Source: an uncultured Chryseolinea sp. (GTDB lineage: Bacteria; Bacteroidota; Bacteroidia; Cytophagales; Cyclobacteriaceae). Taken from it: DNA of 6,048 bases. The notes under the pieces are model-generated. The model was not told the origin of the DNA. It did not search any database and saw only the letters and a list, made by a program, of their open reading frames with translations. Below, one piece after another: positions 5,453 to 6,048 of this stretch. Each line of letters starts with the position of its first letter. Position 1 is the stretch's first letter. The position numbers and the translations under genes were made by a program. The stretch spans positions 1 to 6,048 of the forward strand of contig CAMLER010000338.1 in assembly GCA_946478915.1 (NCBI GenBank). Direction: 5' to 3'.

Positions 5453-6048
5453 CTAGTTCTGAGCTCGGAATACGCGCTTTAGTAAATCAGTTGTACGAGC
5501 CAAAGGGTCTTCCCTGATCTTTTTCTCTTCTTCAGAAATCAGAAGGAACAAGCCATCCATCGCTTTTTCGGTGGCATAATCATCAAGGTTCGGATTGACA
5601 TCCTGGACAAAAGGAATTTGGTTATAGGTATTTACGATGTCTCCGTAATATTTTGTAGCGTTCACTTTGCTCAGCGCATCCTTAATAACCGGTTTAAATT
5701 TTTCCCTAAGGTGGGTCGAAGTAGTTCGCTTCAAATACTGCGTAGCGGCATCAGATTCACCTTTGAGTATCCCCCAGGCATCCTGTATGGTCATCGATTT
5801 AATCGCAGCAATAAAGATCGGCTTGGCCTCCTTTGCAGCTTCCTCGGCGCCGCGGTTAAGCGTCAAAATAAATCGATCTACATCTTTATCAAATCCAAGT
5901 TGTCGAAGTTTGTCTTCAACTTTTTTTGCTTCGGGTGGGAAGGGGATTTTTATTTTAGGATTCTGGAAATAGCCATCTAAACGGGAAGCGAGATCTGATC
6001 CAGTGGAAATTCCTTTTATCAACGCTTCTTTCAGCCCTTCGCCTACTT
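5453..6048 (-). CDS. DUF4197 family protein, 5' end cut by the window edge
   Basis: The frame is open to the right edge, so the true start lies outside; 197 residues are visible. A TTG at 6022 lies in frame but inside the conserved family region, so it is not a likely start: the residues before it read VGEGLKEA, continuing the family's GLKEAL motif. Further DUF4197 marks are the IKIPFPPEAKKVEDKLRQLG segment, the RGAEEAAKEAKPIF helix, the stretch around MTIQDAWGILKGESDAATQYL, LDDYATEKAMDGLF, and the C-terminal EEEKKIREDPLARTTDLLKRVF. The C-terminus looks complete. Family members usually carry an N-terminal signal peptide or lipoprotein signal, which here would lie beyond the edge. Their function is unknown. 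The AraC gene lies 77 nt downstream on the same strand but appears to have its own promoter. Confidence 0.88.
   Translation of the reverse strand, partial: VGEGLKEALIKGISTGSDLASRLDGYFQNPKIKIPFPPEAKKVEDKLRQLGFDKDVDRFILTLNRGAEEAAKEAKPIFIAAIKSMTIQDAWGILKGESDAATQYLKRTTSTHLREKFKPVIKDALSKVNATKYYGDIVNTYNQIPFVQDVNPNLDDYATEKAMDGLFLLISEEEKKIREDPLARTTDLLKRVFRAQN

Noticed and set aside
5448..5465. AGCT-based small stem after the DUF4197 stop as a terminator
   Set aside because: Only four to five pairs including a wobble, with A's and not T's following on the transcribed strand.
5618..5980. Two overlapping plus-strand ORFs of about 100-120 codons
   Set aside because: Both are opposite the conserved DUF4197 gene and have no family features.
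1..6048. New defence or mobile system
   Set aside because: No nuclease, transposase, reverse transcriptase, toxin-antitoxin pair, integrase or repeat-spacer array is present; the genes look like normal chromosomal ones.

Overview
The window looks like ordinary chromosomal DNA from a member of the Bacteroidota, most likely the Cytophagales or a close relative. The evidence is the protein families: a DUF2911 protein with a TPR tail, a HAMP-like/GAF/multi-PAS protein with the coiled-coil linker typical of that group, and an AraC regulator with a 'PHRHD' cupin. Other support is the lack of clear Shine-Dalgarno sites and a good Bacteroidota-type promoter (-33 ATTG, 20-nt spacer, -7 TATCTTTG) before the AraC gene. 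Nothing points to a plasmid, phage, insertion sequence, CRISPR array, tRNA or rRNA.

Layout: 1-242 is a leader region with a small inverted repeat and a doubtful 54-codon reverse ORF. 243-1346 (+) encodes an exported DUF2911/TPR protein. 1347-1717 is a 371-nt gap without a gene, holding two adjacent inverted repeats that could fold as hairpins and a tandem pair of 15-bp repeats. 1718-4414 (+) encodes an 898-residue cytoplasmic sensor: a HAMP-like start, a GAF domain, three coiled-coil/PAS units with a 167-residue period, and a final Aer-like PAS. It has no recognisable output domain. A hairpin overlaps its stop codon and lies between it and the convergent AraC-type regulator gene (4455-5375, -). 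Upstream of that, on the same strand, is a DUF4197 gene (5453 to the window edge, -) whose 5' end is missing.

No pathway links the four genes. The PAS protein and the AraC regulator converge, so they are not co-transcribed. The AraC gene appears to have its own promoter in the 77-nt gap after the DUF4197 gene, though read-through from that gene is possible. The most interesting object is the PAS protein: a soluble, repeat-built sensor with a probable flavin-binding PAS as its last domain and no kinase, cyclase or chemoreceptor module. It probably signals through a partner protein not encoded here. I see no convincing new multi-gene system in the window.
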